Below, one piece after another: positions 25,258-33,742 of a stretch of 64,000 nucleotides of DNA. Within the stretch, counting starts at the first letter, position 1; each line of letters opens with the position of its first letter. The translations under genes were made by a program, and so were the position numbers. The DNA comes from an uncultured Ruminiclostridium sp. (GTDB lineage Bacteria > Bacillota > Clostridia > Oscillospirales > Ruminococcaceae): NCBI GenBank assembly GCA_934454635.1, contig CAKSFR010000006.1, forward strand, positions 78,027 to 142,026. The letters run 5' to 3'. The notes under the pieces are model-generated. The model was not told the origin of the DNA. It made no database searches and saw only the letters and a program-made list of their open reading frames with translations.

Positions 25258-26382
25258 TTATTCTATCGGTTCGCCGTTTCTTACCCCGACGCGCGGAATA
25301 CGCGCGCTGACACGGCAGAGAAGCTCATACCCGATCGTTCCCAGACTGTCCGCAATGTTATCGACCATAATTTCGGGTATTGAATCTGAGTATATTTCGG
25401 CAATATCTCCGACGGAAACGTTCTTTCCCGTAACGTCCACGATTGTCTGATCCATGCATATCCGCCCGCATATCGGGCAGCGCTGACCGTTAATGCAGAC
25501 CGCGCCCTTTCCCGAAAGCGCGCGCGAATACCCGTCGGCATAGCCTATCGGGATCACCGCAAGGCGCATGGGCGCTTCTGAAACGAACGTTCTTCCGTAG
25601 CTTACGGGGACTCCTGCGGGAATATCCTTGAGCTGGCAGACGCGCGCGCGCAGCCGCATTACGGGCGTGAGCGATATAGGCAGCTTTTCGGCGGTGTTGG
25701 GCATACAGCCGTAGGTGATAATGCCGCTGCGCACGATCTCGCCGCCGAAATCGCTGTGATAGAGTATTCCGCCGCTGTTCTGCGAATAGACGGGAATGCC
25801 TACCTTCTTTGCTTTTTCGCCTATTTTGTTCAGTTTTTCCTGCTGTCCGCGTGTGTATTCGTCGTCGTCGGGGTCTGTGCTGTCGGCGCAGGCGAAGTGC
25901 GTATAAACGCCCTCTACCGACAGTCCCGGCAGAGCGAGTATCTCCGAAAGCTCCTCGGGGGTATCGATACCGATACGGGTCATGCCGGTGTTAGCCTTGA
26001 CATGGACGCGGATTTTCACGCCGTTTTCAAGCGCGTAGTCGGAAAGGCTTTTCGCAAAGCCCGTTTCGCCGACCGTCTGAATAAGGTTATGCGATATAAG
26101 TTCGGAGAACTGCTCCTCGTCGCAGTAGCCGAAAATCAGGATTTCGGCTTCGGGGAGGATCTCGCGCAGCTCCAGCGCTTCAGCCATGCATGAAACCGCG
26201 AAATATTTTACGCCGATACGAAAAAGCTCAGGCGCGGCAATTTTTACGCCGTGACCGTAGGCGTTAGCCTTAACGACCGCCATTATTGTTTTTCCGGGCG
26301 CGGCTGCGCGAATTGCTTCAACATTCGCGTCAAGCGCGTTGAGATTTATCTCAGCCCATGCTCTATGTAATAATTTCTTCAC
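25258..26382 (-). CDS. alr: Alanine racemase
   Basis: 374 aa. VVKANAYGHG supplies the PLP-binding Lys; IGYADGYSRALSGKG and CMDQTIVDVT are conserved; the C-terminal domain holds the SLGTIGYELLCRVSARIPR segment. It makes D-alanine for peptidoglycan. Confidence 0.97.
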   Translation of the reverse strand: MKKLLHRAWAEINLNALDANVEAIRAAAPGKTIMAVVKANAYGHGVKIAAPELFRIGVKYFAVSCMAEALELREILPEAEILIFGYCDEEQFSELISHNLIQTVGETGFAKSLSDYALENGVKIRVHVKANTGMTRIGIDTPEELSEILALPGLSVEGVYTHFACADSTDPDDDEYTRGQQEKLNKIGEKAKKVGIPVYSQNSGGILYHSDFGGEIVRSGIITYGCMPNTAEKLPISLTPVMRLRARVCQLKDIPAGVPVSYGRTFVSEAPMRLAVIPIGYADGYSRALSGKGAVCINGQRCPICGRICMDQTIVDVTGKNVSVGDIAEIYSDSIPEIMVDNIADSLGTIGYELLCRVSARIPRVGVRNGEPIE

Positions 26383-26431
26383 TGAAATGCTCCTGTAAAT
26401 GAATTACGGAAACTCTTTTCACGGTTTCCTA

Positions 26432-26460
26432 TTGAATTTTTTAAAAAAATGTGTTAAAAT
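26432..26460 (+). promoter_or_regulatory. Probable promoter of the LCP-like gene
   Basis: TTGAAT (26432-26437), 17 bp, TAAAAT (26455-26460) in an AT-rich stretch between divergent alr and the LCP-like gene; about 110 nt of leader would follow. Confidence 0.5.
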
Positions 26461-26571
26461 AAGAAATAATAATGCTTCAAAGACTCTTATCCTATTTATT
26501 ATATACTTTTTACTCCGAAATTTCAACTGTTTTACGGGTTTATTTTTACAATTTGTTTGAAAGGTGCTGAA

Positions 26572-27549
26572 ATGCCAATGGGTGTCAAGAGAAAAAGCAA
26601 CTGGTATATCTACGTTATTACTCTTATCGTTTCGTTTATCGTTCTGGGCTTTTTTGTGAGCAGTATATGGGATTCGCTTTTCCCCGCGTCGAAGGACGCA
26701 GGCTCATATACCGTCGGAGGCGCGGACTATCGGCCGAGCGCGGAGGTTCAGACGACCGTTCTTCTTATGCTTTCAGAAATGAAGGCGGGAACTCCGAAAT
26801 ATTATATGCTCATGCACTATTACCCGCGGCAGGATTCCGTGGTTTTTGCAGCGCTCCCCGAAAATATGCGCGTGGAATACGGCGGGAACACGGGCAGTCT
26901 TTACGAAATGTACGACAACTTCGGCGCGGCTGCCGTCATGGGCGGAATAAAGAACACGCTAGGCATAGAGTGCGACAACTATATAAAGTTCGACCGCCTT
27001 TCGTTTATTGACTTTGTTGACCTGACAGGAACAGTTTATGTGAATGTTCCGTCGGATATTACCGAACAGAAGGTCGAAACCGTTCTTGTTACCGAAATTG
27101 TTGATGTTGACGGGGAAGAGCAGGAGGTAACGCGGCAGAAGCAGGAAACCGTTGATAAGGTGATTTTCCCTGCGGGAACGCAGTACTTCGACGGCGAAAC
27201 GCTCTACAGCTATCTTGTTTATCCTTTCGGAAAGGGCGCGGATTATACGCTTGCGATACACGGCTCGGCGGCTATGAATATGGTGAACCGAAATTTCCGA
27301 AACCTTTCCTCGACCGAGCTTCAGACGCGCGCCGAAAAGCTTCTCGGCAGCACGGATACGGACTTCACGTTCAGCGATTATACCGATTATCAGTCCGTAC
27401 TTCTTTATACAAGCGAGAACAGCATAAATCCCTGCGAATATTACATACCCTACGGAGAAACTGACGGCGGATATTTCGTTATCGCGGCGAACTCGATAAA
27501 CACGATACGCGACCGCTTCGGAATGACGCAGTTAGAGGCGGCGCAGTAG
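26572..27549 (+). CDS. LytR-CpsA-Psr (LCP)-like protein, divergent
   Basis: 325 aa from the ATG at 26572 (GAAAGG 8 bp upstream). One N-terminal membrane segment (residues 10-31) then an extracellular domain. DSVVFAALPENMRVEY, GSLYEMYDNFGAAAVMGGIKNTLGIECDNYIKFDRLSFIDFVDLTGTV follows LCP order (YxxGG..., the helix with D-N-Y, and the FVDxxGxV strand). Several Arg residues used by LCP enzymes to bind polyprenyl pyrophosphate are not obvious, so attachment of wall polymers is only inferred. Confidence 0.75.
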   Translation: MPMGVKRKSNWYIYVITLIVSFIVLGFFVSSIWDSLFPASKDAGSYTVGGADYRPSAEVQTTVLLMLSEMKAGTPKYYMLMHYYPRQDSVVFAALPENMRVEYGGNTGSLYEMYDNFGAAAVMGGIKNTLGIECDNYIKFDRLSFIDFVDLTGTVYVNVPSDITEQKVETVLVTEIVDVDGEEQEVTRQKQETVDKVIFPAGTQYFDGETLYSYLVYPFGKGADYTLAIHGSAAMNMVNRNFRNLSSTELQTRAEKLLGSTDTDFTFSDYTDYQSVLLYTSENSINPCEYYIPYGETDGGYFVIAANSINTIRDRFGMTQLEAAQ

Positions 27550-27598
27550 AAAGAACGGTGAACCCGGCAGGTGTTCAAAAAAAGAAAATAAAAAGAAA

Positions 27599-27632
27599 AC
27601 AGCACGCAGTTTATACTGCGTGCTGTTGCTGT
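27599..27632. terminator. Bidirectional terminator between LCP-like gene and tsf
   Basis: Perfect 12-bp stem acagcacgcagt (27599-27610) / actgcgtgctgt (27615-27626) with a 4-nt loop, A-rich on the left and T-rich on the right. Confidence 0.85.
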
Positions 27633-27640
27633 TTTTTGAA

Positions 27641-28561
27641 TTACTTAACCATGGAAGCAACTTCGGAAGCGAAGTCGTCAACCTTCTTTTCAATGCCTTC
27701 GCCCTTTTCAAGACGAGCAAAAGCAACGACCTTTACGTTCTTGCCAACCGATGCGATGTGCTTAGCAACAGTTACAGAGGGATCCTTAACGAAAGGCTGG
27801 TCGAGCAGGCAGATTTCTTCTGCGAACTTTCTCATTCTGCCTTCAACGATCTTTTCGAGAACGTTTTCGGGCTTGGGCTTCTTGGATTCAGCGTTTTCCT
27901 GCTTAACAAGGGCAAGCTGAACTTCCTTTTCAGCGTCGATTACGGAAGCGGGAACGTCAGCCTGGGAAATATACTGAGGAGCGCTTGCGGTAATCTGGAG
28001 AAGAAGATCCTTAGCGAGAGCCTTAACTGCGTCGTCCTCGCTGTTATCGGATTCAAGCTTGATGATAGAACCGATAATGGAACCGCCGCCGTTGTGAACG
28101 TATTCATAAATGTCGCCTGTCATTCTTACGAAGCGGCGGATCTGGATATTTTCACCGATAGTAGCAATTCTTTCGGTAAGAATATCGCCGATCTTTTCGG
28201 ATTCGCCCGAGGGAACGATTTCCTTAAGGTCGTCGACGCTTGCTACGTCGTTTTCGAGGATAGTATCGGCAACCAACTCAACAAATTCAATAAATCTGTC
28301 GGTCTTTGCTGCGAAGTCGGTTTCAACGTTGACTTCAACGGCAACGCCGACCTTCTTAGCCTTATCTACCTTTGTATATACAAGTCCTTCAGCGGCAATT
28401 CTGCCGGACTTCTTAGCTGCCTTTGCAAGACCCTTTTCGCGAAGATACTTTATAGCGGCGTCAACATCGCCGTTTGTTTCTTCAAGCGCTCTCTTGCAGT
28501 CCATCATACCGCAGTTTGTGAGTTCCTTTAACTGCTTTACGTCCTGTGCTGTAATAGCCAT
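27641..28561 (-). CDS. tsf: Translation elongation factor Ts
   Basis: 306 aa. The UBA-like start VKQLKELTNCGMMDCKRALEETNGDVDAAIKYLREKG and the dimerisation core are present. It recharges EF-Tu with GTP. Co-transcribed with rpsB, 33 bp apart. Confidence 0.98.
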   Translation of the reverse strand: MAITAQDVKQLKELTNCGMMDCKRALEETNGDVDAAIKYLREKGLAKAAKKSGRIAAEGLVYTKVDKAKKVGVAVEVNVETDFAAKTDRFIEFVELVADTILENDVASVDDLKEIVPSGESEKIGDILTERIATIGENIQIRRFVRMTGDIYEYVHNGGGSIIGSIIKLESDNSEDDAVKALAKDLLLQITASAPQYISQADVPASVIDAEKEVQLALVKQENAESKKPKPENVLEKIVEGRMRKFAEEICLLDQPFVKDPSVTVAKHIASVGKNVKVVAFARLEKGEGIEKKVDDFASEVASMVK

Positions 28562-28594
28562 TGCAATTTTCTCCTTTATATTATTCCTGAGTAA

Positions 28595-29338
28595 TTATTC
28601 AGCGTTTGCTTCTGTAGCAGGCTCTGCTTCTTCGCCGGTAACTTCAGCTTCAGCGGTACCCTGGCGAGCAGCGATAATAGCGTCAGCCATTGCGCCTGCG
28701 ATAAGCTTAACCGCGCGGATAGCGTCGTCGTTTCCGGGAATTACATAGTCGATTTCATCGGGGTCGCAGTTTGTATCTACGATAGCGACAACCGGGATAC
28801 CGAGCTTCTTTGCTTCAGCAACCGCGATCTTTTCCTTGCGGGGGTCAACTACGAATAAAGCGCCGGGGAGCTTCTTCATGTTCTTGATGCCGCCCATGAA
28901 CTTTTCAAGCTTTTCGATTTCGAGGTTGAGCTGTGTAACTTCTTTCTTGGGGAGCAGGTCGAATGTTCCGTCTGCTTCCATAGCTCTGAGCTGTTCAAGA
29001 CGCTTGATTCTGTTCTGAATGGTCTTGAAGTTGGTCATCATACCGCCGAGCCATCTTGCGTTTACATAGTGAGCGTTTGCACGTTCAGCTTCTTCCTTAA
29101 CGGAATCGGCAGCCTGCTTCTTTGTTCCTACGAAAAGAACCTCGCCGCCCTCGGACGCAACGTTGAAGATGAAGTTATAAGCTTCGTCGAGCTTCTTAAC
29201 CGTCTTCTGAAGGTCGATGATGTAGATGCCGTTTCTTTCTGTGAAAATGTACGGAGCCATTTTCGGGTTCCAGCGTCTTGTCTGGTGACCGAAATGTACA
29301 CCGGCTTCAAGAAGCTGCTTCATTGATACTACTGCCAT
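28595..29338 (-). CDS. rpsB: 30S ribosomal protein S2
   Basis: 247 aa from the ATG at 29338 (AGGAGG upstream). The start [49 protein letters not shown] and [20 protein letters not shown] are characteristic. The acidic C-terminal tail is variable in the family. Confidence 0.98.
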   Translation of the reverse strand: MAVVSMKQLLEAGVHFGHQTRRWNPKMAPYIFTERNGIYIIDLQKTVKKLDEAYNFIFNVASEGGEVLFVGTKKQAADSVKEEAERANAHYVNARWLGGMMTNFKTIQNRIKRLEQLRAMEADGTFDLLPKKEVTQLNLEIEKLEKFMGGIKNMKKLPGALFVVDPRKEKIAVAEAKKLGIPVVAIVDTNCDPDEIDYVIPGNDDAIRAVKLIAGAMADAIIAARQGTAEAEVTGEEAEPATEANAE

Positions 29339-29489
29339 GGTAGTGTCCTCCTGTTTTTTTGGTTTTTGTTCCTCCGACGCGCTCGCCGACCCAAGCCGCT
29401 TTCGCGGCACCGCAGGGACGTATACCCGCCGTGTGGATTGTCGATAATGCCGACCTAATTATTATATCATACTTCCCTCTTTTTTACAA
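29339..29489 (-). promoter_or_regulatory. rpsB-tsf promoter and leader
   Basis: On the minus strand, TTGTAA (29484-29489), a 17-bp spacer and TATAAT (29461-29466) form a promoter. The leader of about 115 nt to the rpsB start contains ggtgccgcgaaagcgg-type pairing and a GC-rich middle. S2 leaders are autoregulated in some bacteria; whether this one is so is inference. Confidence 0.7.
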
Positions 29490-29504
29490 CAATTTTCTTT
29501 TCGG

Positions 29505-29792
29505 CTATTTAAACAAATTTTTGAGCTTTCCACCGAAGCTTTTTGTTTGATTGGGAAAATCGCAGCTTACCAGAATGGCGTCCTCGCCTATTATTTCAAT
29601 GTCGCTCCAGCAGACCGTAAGGTCCTCCTCTCTGCCGAACAGACCGAAAAAGCGGCTTTTTCCGCATATCACAAGCTTGCATATTTTCGCCGTGCACGAA
29701 TCAAACTCGATATCGTCCGCATACCCCATTCGCCTGCCGCTGCGGATATTTATGATTTCCTTGCATTTCAGATCCTCGTATCTGCAAATCAT
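29505..29792 (-). CDS. YlmC/YmxH-family PRC-barrel protein
   Basis: 95 aa. One PRC-barrel-like domain: MICRYEDLKCKEIINIRSGRRMGYADDIEFD at the start, WSDIEIIGEDAILV near the end. The family is linked to sporulation in Firmicutes; molecular function unknown. It ends just upstream of the rpsB promoter and is divergent from the ferredoxin gene. Confidence 0.88.
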   Translation of the reverse strand: MICRYEDLKCKEIINIRSGRRMGYADDIEFDSCTAKICKLVICGKSRFFGLFGREEDLTVCWSDIEIIGEDAILVSCDFPNQTKSFGGKLKNLFK

Positions 29793-29965
29793 AACGACAC
29801 CTCCCGCTATTTTTATTAAGGTATGCGGGATACGTCCGACAAATGCATAATTATACTTTATTATGTCGATTTCTTATGCGAAACCGCAATGCCAAAGTAT
29901 AAAATGAAAAAAAGAGGCAAACATAAAAAAGCGGCGATGCCGAAATACATTTAAGGAGAAAATTT

Positions 29966-30151
29966 ATGAAAGTCAACATTATTCCCGGCTGTATAGCCTG
30001 TGAGACCTGCGTTTCGATATGTCCCGACGTGTTTGAAATAGGCGACGGTGGGCTTGCGGTCGTTAAGAATACGGATGTTCCCGCCGAGCATGAGATTGCC
30101 GTTTTCGACGCTGCCGAATCCTGTCCCGTGAGCGTTATCAAGACAAAATAA
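29966..30151 (+). CDS. Small [4Fe-4S] ferredoxin
   Basis: 61 aa. C9-x2-C12-x2-C15 at the N-terminus and C53-P near the C-terminus bind one [4Fe-4S] cluster; an extra Cys (C19) precedes the usual Pro. Electron carrier for redox enzymes. AAGGAG lies just upstream of the ATG. Confidence 0.93.
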   Translation: MKVNIIPGCIACETCVSICPDVFEIGDGGLAVVKNTDVPAEHEIAVFDAAESCPVSVIKTK

Positions 30152-30257
30152 AGCGCTTCTGCAACGCAAAAGTTCTTTTTTTATCGTAATTTGGCACGGT
30201 TTTTGGTCACGGTAAATCTTTTTTTTTAACATTTTGCACTAACTTTCCGTAAACGGC

Positions 30258-30286
30258 TTGAAATGGCGGCGGGATTGTGTTATAAT
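30258..30286 (+). promoter_or_regulatory. Promoter of the SCP2/Ala-Lys-Pro protein gene
   Basis: TTGAAA (30258-30263), 17 bp, TATAAT (30281-30286). Transcription would start near 30293, about 45 nt before the ATG at 30338. Strong consensus suggests abundant expression. Confidence 0.8.
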
Positions 30287-30337
30287 ACGGTCAGTAAAAA
30301 GACCTGCATTTTTTGCAACGGAAAGGAAGGATACTCA

Positions 30338-30979
30338 ATGACATACGAAAAGATTTTTGCAGATTTAAAGAAAACAATGATGAAGGCAGACGCGTCCGCT
30401 TTAGAGGGCAGCTTTGCTTTCCAGTGCTGCATCGAGGGTGAAGGTGCAGGTACGTTTTATATTGCTTTCGCAGACGGCGTTTTAAGCGTTGAACCTTATG
30501 ACTACGCAGACAACACCGCAACTTTCAAGGCTTCCGCAGACACCTACAAGAGCATTGTTTCAGGTAAGACCGACGTTGCCGACGCTGTTGCTTCCGGCGC
30601 GCTCGTTGTTGAAGGAAACGAAGCTTCCTGCGCTGACATTCTCGGTTTCTTCGCAGGCAAGAAGGCTGCAAAGAAGCCCGCAGAAAAGGCTGCCGCTCCC
30701 AAGGCTGCAAAGCCCGCAGCTAAGAAGCCTGCTGCAAAGAAGCCCGAGGCAAAGCCTGCTGCTAAGATCGAAGCTCCCAAGGCTGCCGTTAAGGCTGAGG
30801 CTCCAAAGGCTGAAGCAAAGCCTGCTGTAAAGGCAGAAGCACCCAAGGCTCCCGCTAAGGCAGAAGCACCCAAGGCTCCCGCTAAGGCAGAAGCACCCAA
30901 GGCTCCCGCTAAGGCAGAAGCACCCAAGGCTGCTAAGCCCGCAGCAAAGGCTCCCGCAAAGAAGAACGGCAAGAAGTAA
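30338..30979 (+). CDS. SCP2-like lipid-binding domain with histone H1-like tail
   Basis: 213 aa from the ATG at 30338 (AAGGAAGG upstream). Residues 1-108 match small bacterial SCP2 sterol/lipid-carrier domains (FQCCIEGEGAGTFYIAFADG, ASADTYKSIVSGKTDVADAVASGALVVEGN). Residues 109-213 are almost only Ala, Lys, Pro and Glu, with KAEAPKAPA repeated, like eukaryotic H1 or bacterial AlgP tails. Such tails bind polyanions or pack loosely; combining one with a lipid-binding domain is unusual. The 27-bp repeats in the tail may vary in number. Confidence 0.85.
   Translation: MTYEKIFADLKKTMMKADASALEGSFAFQCCIEGEGAGTFYIAFADGVLSVEPYDYADNTATFKASADTYKSIVSGKTDVADAVASGALVVEGNEASCADILGFFAGKKAAKKPAEKAAAPKAAKPAAKKPAAKKPEAKPAAKIEAPKAAVKAEAPKAEAKPAVKAEAPKAPAKAEAPKAPAKAEAPKAPAKAEAPKAAKPAAKAPAKKNGKK
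30830..30931 (+). repeat. 27-bp tandem repeat inside the Ala-Lys-Pro tail
   Basis: Three perfect 27-bp units (30830-30856, 30857-30883, 30884-30910) and most of a fourth encode KAEAPKAPA. Exact DNA identity implies recent expansion and possible copy-number variation. In-frame unit length keeps the protein intact. Confidence 0.9.
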
Positions 30980-30998
30980 AAATACAAACGATATAAAT

Positions 30999-31034
30999 GC
31001 GAAAGCCTCCGAATTAACGTTCGGAGGCTTTTGG
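30999..31034 (+). terminator. Terminator after the SCP2-like gene
   Basis: gcctccgaa / ttcggaggc with a 6-nt loop, flanked by aaa and ttttgg. Confidence 0.8.
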
Positions 31035-31111
31035 TTTTGCGTGGGCGGAGGTTATTAAAACGCCGCAGAATGCTGATTTCGTCAAAGCGGAAGACCTTGG
31101 CAGAATCGGTA

Positions 31112-32149
31112 TTATTCGCTGCCAAGCTCGGATTTCAGACGTTCATATTCGTTGTTGATAATCTGCATCATTTCGGTATCTCCGGCTTCCGTATCGGGAT
31201 GATATGCTTTGGCTAGGCTTTTGTATCTTTTGTTGAGCTTTTCGAGCGTGTCGCAGCCTTGGAAAAATGACAAGCTGTGTTGACTGTTATCGCCCTGAAC
31301 AGCTTCGTTCGCTGTACTTTCAAGTTTGAGAATTTCTTCATATACCGGTGTTAAATCCGCTATGTATTGTTGGATTTCAACCGAAAACTGCTCTAACTTT
31401 TTTATTGTCACACCCCTGTCTATTATATTATCTGAGGTAAAGTTTTTTTGCATAGCCTTACTTTCAGTTTCGGTATATTTCAAGTAACGCCGGGTTTCTG
31501 AAATGAAACTTTCAAGTTTTTTATCCTCTAGTTTTGCGCGGTGATATGTATCAATTATTTTTTCAACAAGGTCTTTTGCTTCACAGTAATATTCATCGTA
31601 CTCATTTTTTCTTTCAATGAAATTTTCGTTGCTGAACATACTGTCTGTATCCGGCCGAGTATCTGATGGCAAAAATTCAGGCTCTTCATCGTCGTCATCA
31701 CTGCCTAAGACCGGATCCATGTAAGCTTTGCTCGCTTCGTTGCTCCAGTAATAATCTGCAGTTCCTTTTAGGTGCAGACCTATAAATAAAACGCAGGCAA
31801 GGACCAGTATTGCCCAAAACCAAACGGGTTCTTTATCTCTGAGAGCTGTCATGAATCCGACGCCGTTTTCGTCAATGACCTTGGTTTCCAGCACATAGTA
31901 TATGCCTGAAACCCATGTAAGTCCAAGAATGGTTTGAACAATTATACCTACTATGCGAAATCTCGTAAGCCAGTATAGGAATAAAACTATAGCGGCACCG
32001 ATTAGGAAAGAAAATACAACATGAATGCTGAAAATCGAGAATGAAAACAGGTATATTGAAAGCGCTATTATTGCTATAGCGTCATATACGACCATGCTGC
32101 AACAGCCTATGCCTACGCGCTGCGATATTGAAACGTTATTTTTTGACAT
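31112..32149 (-). CDS. Membrane protein with C-terminal J-domain
   Basis: 345 aa. About four membrane segments in residues 15-130, a charged coiled region (150-285), then a C-terminal J-domain-like region with LNKRYKSLAKAYHPDTE: the HPD motif that stimulates DnaK ATPase. Topology places it in the cytoplasm. It may recruit DnaK to the membrane; the client is unknown. Gene and flanks are richer in A/T than the neighbours, suggesting different ancestry. Confidence 0.82.
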   Translation of the reverse strand: MSKNNVSISQRVGIGCCSMVVYDAIAIIALSIYLFSFSIFSIHVVFSFLIGAAIVLFLYWLTRFRIVGIIVQTILGLTWVSGIYYVLETKVIDENGVGFMTALRDKEPVWFWAILVLACVLFIGLHLKGTADYYWSNEASKAYMDPVLGSDDDDEEPEFLPSDTRPDTDSMFSNENFIERKNEYDEYYCEAKDLVEKIIDTYHRAKLEDKKLESFISETRRYLKYTETESKAMQKNFTSDNIIDRGVTIKKLEQFSVEIQQYIADLTPVYEEILKLESTANEAVQGDNSQHSLSFFQGCDTLEKLNKRYKSLAKAYHPDTEAGDTEMMQIINNEYERLKSELGSE

Positions 32150-32325
32150 ATTTATCCTCCGACATGAAAGTAATTTCTAATAACAAAAGAACGCATTACA
32201 AGTATACAATATATTTTTTATAAAAGCAATATACAAAATACACAAATTATTTGTAATATTGAATCGGCATAATAAGCTGCTATATTGGGCGAAATAGAAT
32301 TTTAAGGTGCAGTAAAAGTAAAAAA

Positions 32326-32358
32326 AATAAAAGCCCGATCGTAGTCGAACTTTTATTT
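32326..32358 (-). terminator. Probable terminator of the tRNA transcript
   Basis: On the minus strand, aaaagttcga / tcgggctttt can pair with G-U wobbles and is followed by a T-rich run. It lies about 20 bp downstream of tRNA-Tyr. Confidence 0.55.
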
Positions 32359-32374
32359 ACGCTGAAAATTCAGA

Positions 32375-32459
32375 TGGTGGAAGCGGGTGGATTCGGACCA
32401 CCGAAGCGAAACGCAACAGATTTACAGTCTGCCCCCTTTGGCCACTCGGGAACGCTTCC
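32375..32459 (-). tRNA. tRNA-Tyr (GTA)
   Basis: 85 nt on the minus strand including encoded CCA. Acceptor GGAAGCG pairs with CGCTTCC; anticodon loop CTGTAAATC gives GTA; a long variable arm as expected for class II tRNA-Tyr; T-arm GGTCCGAATCC. Confidence 0.97.
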
Positions 32460-32536
32460 GCATATTAAGTTCTTGTTGCCAAGAACGTTCCTGCTGAAAT
32501 CAGCAGTCAATTTATATCACCGTATAAAACGGAGAA

Positions 32537-32612
32537 TGGAGCTGGTGGACGGACTCGAACCCCCGACCTGCTGATTACAAATCAGCTGCTCTACCAACTG
32601 AGCTACACCAGC
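32537..32612 (-). tRNA. tRNA-Thr (TGT)
   Basis: 76 nt with encoded CCA. Acceptor GCTGGTG/CACCAGC, anticodon loop TTTGTAA giving TGT, T-arm GGGGGTTCGAGTCC. Upstream of tRNA-Tyr on the same strand, 77 bp apart, so probably one transcript. Confidence 0.97.
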
Positions 32613-32752
32613 GCTCTTGATTGCTTAATTATTATATCACGCAGGGACGGGTTTGTCAAGCATTATTTTTATTTTTTTAAAAATTGTTATTTTTCAACAA
32701 AAAATTCGATTTCTCACGGCAAAAACAACGCACAGTGTACACAAAAACGCAA

Positions 32753-33718
32753 TCAAATAAAAAATCCCGCTAACATTGCCGCAAGTCCGAAAAGAAAAGC
32801 GGGGTTTTTCAGAATTATTGCCGCACATTCGCTGCCGCGCGGAGCAGAAGCAGTCTTTTCAAATTTAAGCAGCCCCATTATCAGCGCCGCAGCTATTGCG
32901 ACAAGCCCCGCCGGGAACATGAAAGCCGAAACCGCGGACACAGCCTGCGTAAACACGTTTTCTTCAGGTGCATAATTCGAGAATGTCACGATAAAATTAT
33001 TCAGCGCGTGCAGGATTATCGTCGGGATAATCGAGTTTCTGCGTATCGCGATAACGGCGTAGAAAAAACCAAGCAGAGCCGCATACGCGAACTGGTCAAA
33101 ATTCCCGTGATAAAGCCCGAAAACAAGTCCGCTCATGAGAGCGGCGGCAAGATCACCGAATTTCCTTATGGGTTTAAGCAGCAGCTCGCGAAAGACATAT
33201 TCCTCGCAAATAGGCGCAATAATGCAGATACACACCGCGAAAAAGGCGAACTGCGCCGTGTTCGCGGGGTTCATTCCCTCGAACGCTTCGGGTATTTTGC
33301 CCGTACCGAAAATGCGGTCGATAACCCTGTTGATAAGCTGCGTCAGAAGCGTGCCCAGCGAGCCCGCGCTTACTCCCGCGAGAAACAGGATAACGCTCTC
33401 AAGCGGCTTTTTTGCATACCGGGTCTGCGGAATAAAGTCGGCGCATTCTTTTCTGAACATTGCGGTGAGAATTATCAGCGGGAACGTGTATGCCGAGATC
33501 TCGTTGAGAAGCATTGCCATTATATAGTAGGCGTCGCTTTCGTCGGGTGTCACGCCGATGAGCACAAAAATGATAAACGAAAAGAAAAAGGGCGCGAGAA
33601 CGGAGTTTATCACAAGCACAAGCATTCCCAGCCCGAAGCGGTACGCCGAGTTTTTCAGCTCCGAAATATTATGCGCTGTATTTGACGATATATCGTTATT
33701 TTTTCCGAAAAGCTGCAC
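32753..33718 (-). CDS. CPBP-family intramembrane protease (1)
   Basis: 321 aa with about eight membrane segments. Catalytic motifs of the CPBP/Rce1 family: IAPICEEYVFRELLL (EExxxR), FGLYHGNFDQFAYA (His), and ILHALNNFI (HxxxN). The N-terminus is asparagine-rich. Substrate unknown; relatives act in peptide processing or bacteriocin immunity. Next to a second, related copy. Confidence 0.9.
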   Translation of the reverse strand: MQLFGKNNDISSNTAHNISELKNSAYRFGLGMLVLVINSVLAPFFFSFIIFVLIGVTPDESDAYYIMAMLLNEISAYTFPLIILTAMFRKECADFIPQTRYAKKPLESVILFLAGVSAGSLGTLLTQLINRVIDRIFGTGKIPEAFEGMNPANTAQFAFFAVCICIIAPICEEYVFRELLLKPIRKFGDLAAALMSGLVFGLYHGNFDQFAYAALLGFFYAVIAIRRNSIIPTIILHALNNFIVTFSNYAPEENVFTQAVSAVSAFMFPAGLVAIAAALIMGLLKFEKTASAPRGSECAAIILKNPAFLFGLAAMLAGFFI

Positions 33719-33742
33719 GGCGCTCCCCCCTATTTTTTAATA

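Noticed and set aside
30830..30931. Possible CRISPR-like direct repeats
   Set aside because: The 27-bp units are contiguous without spacers and encode a protein repeat in frame.
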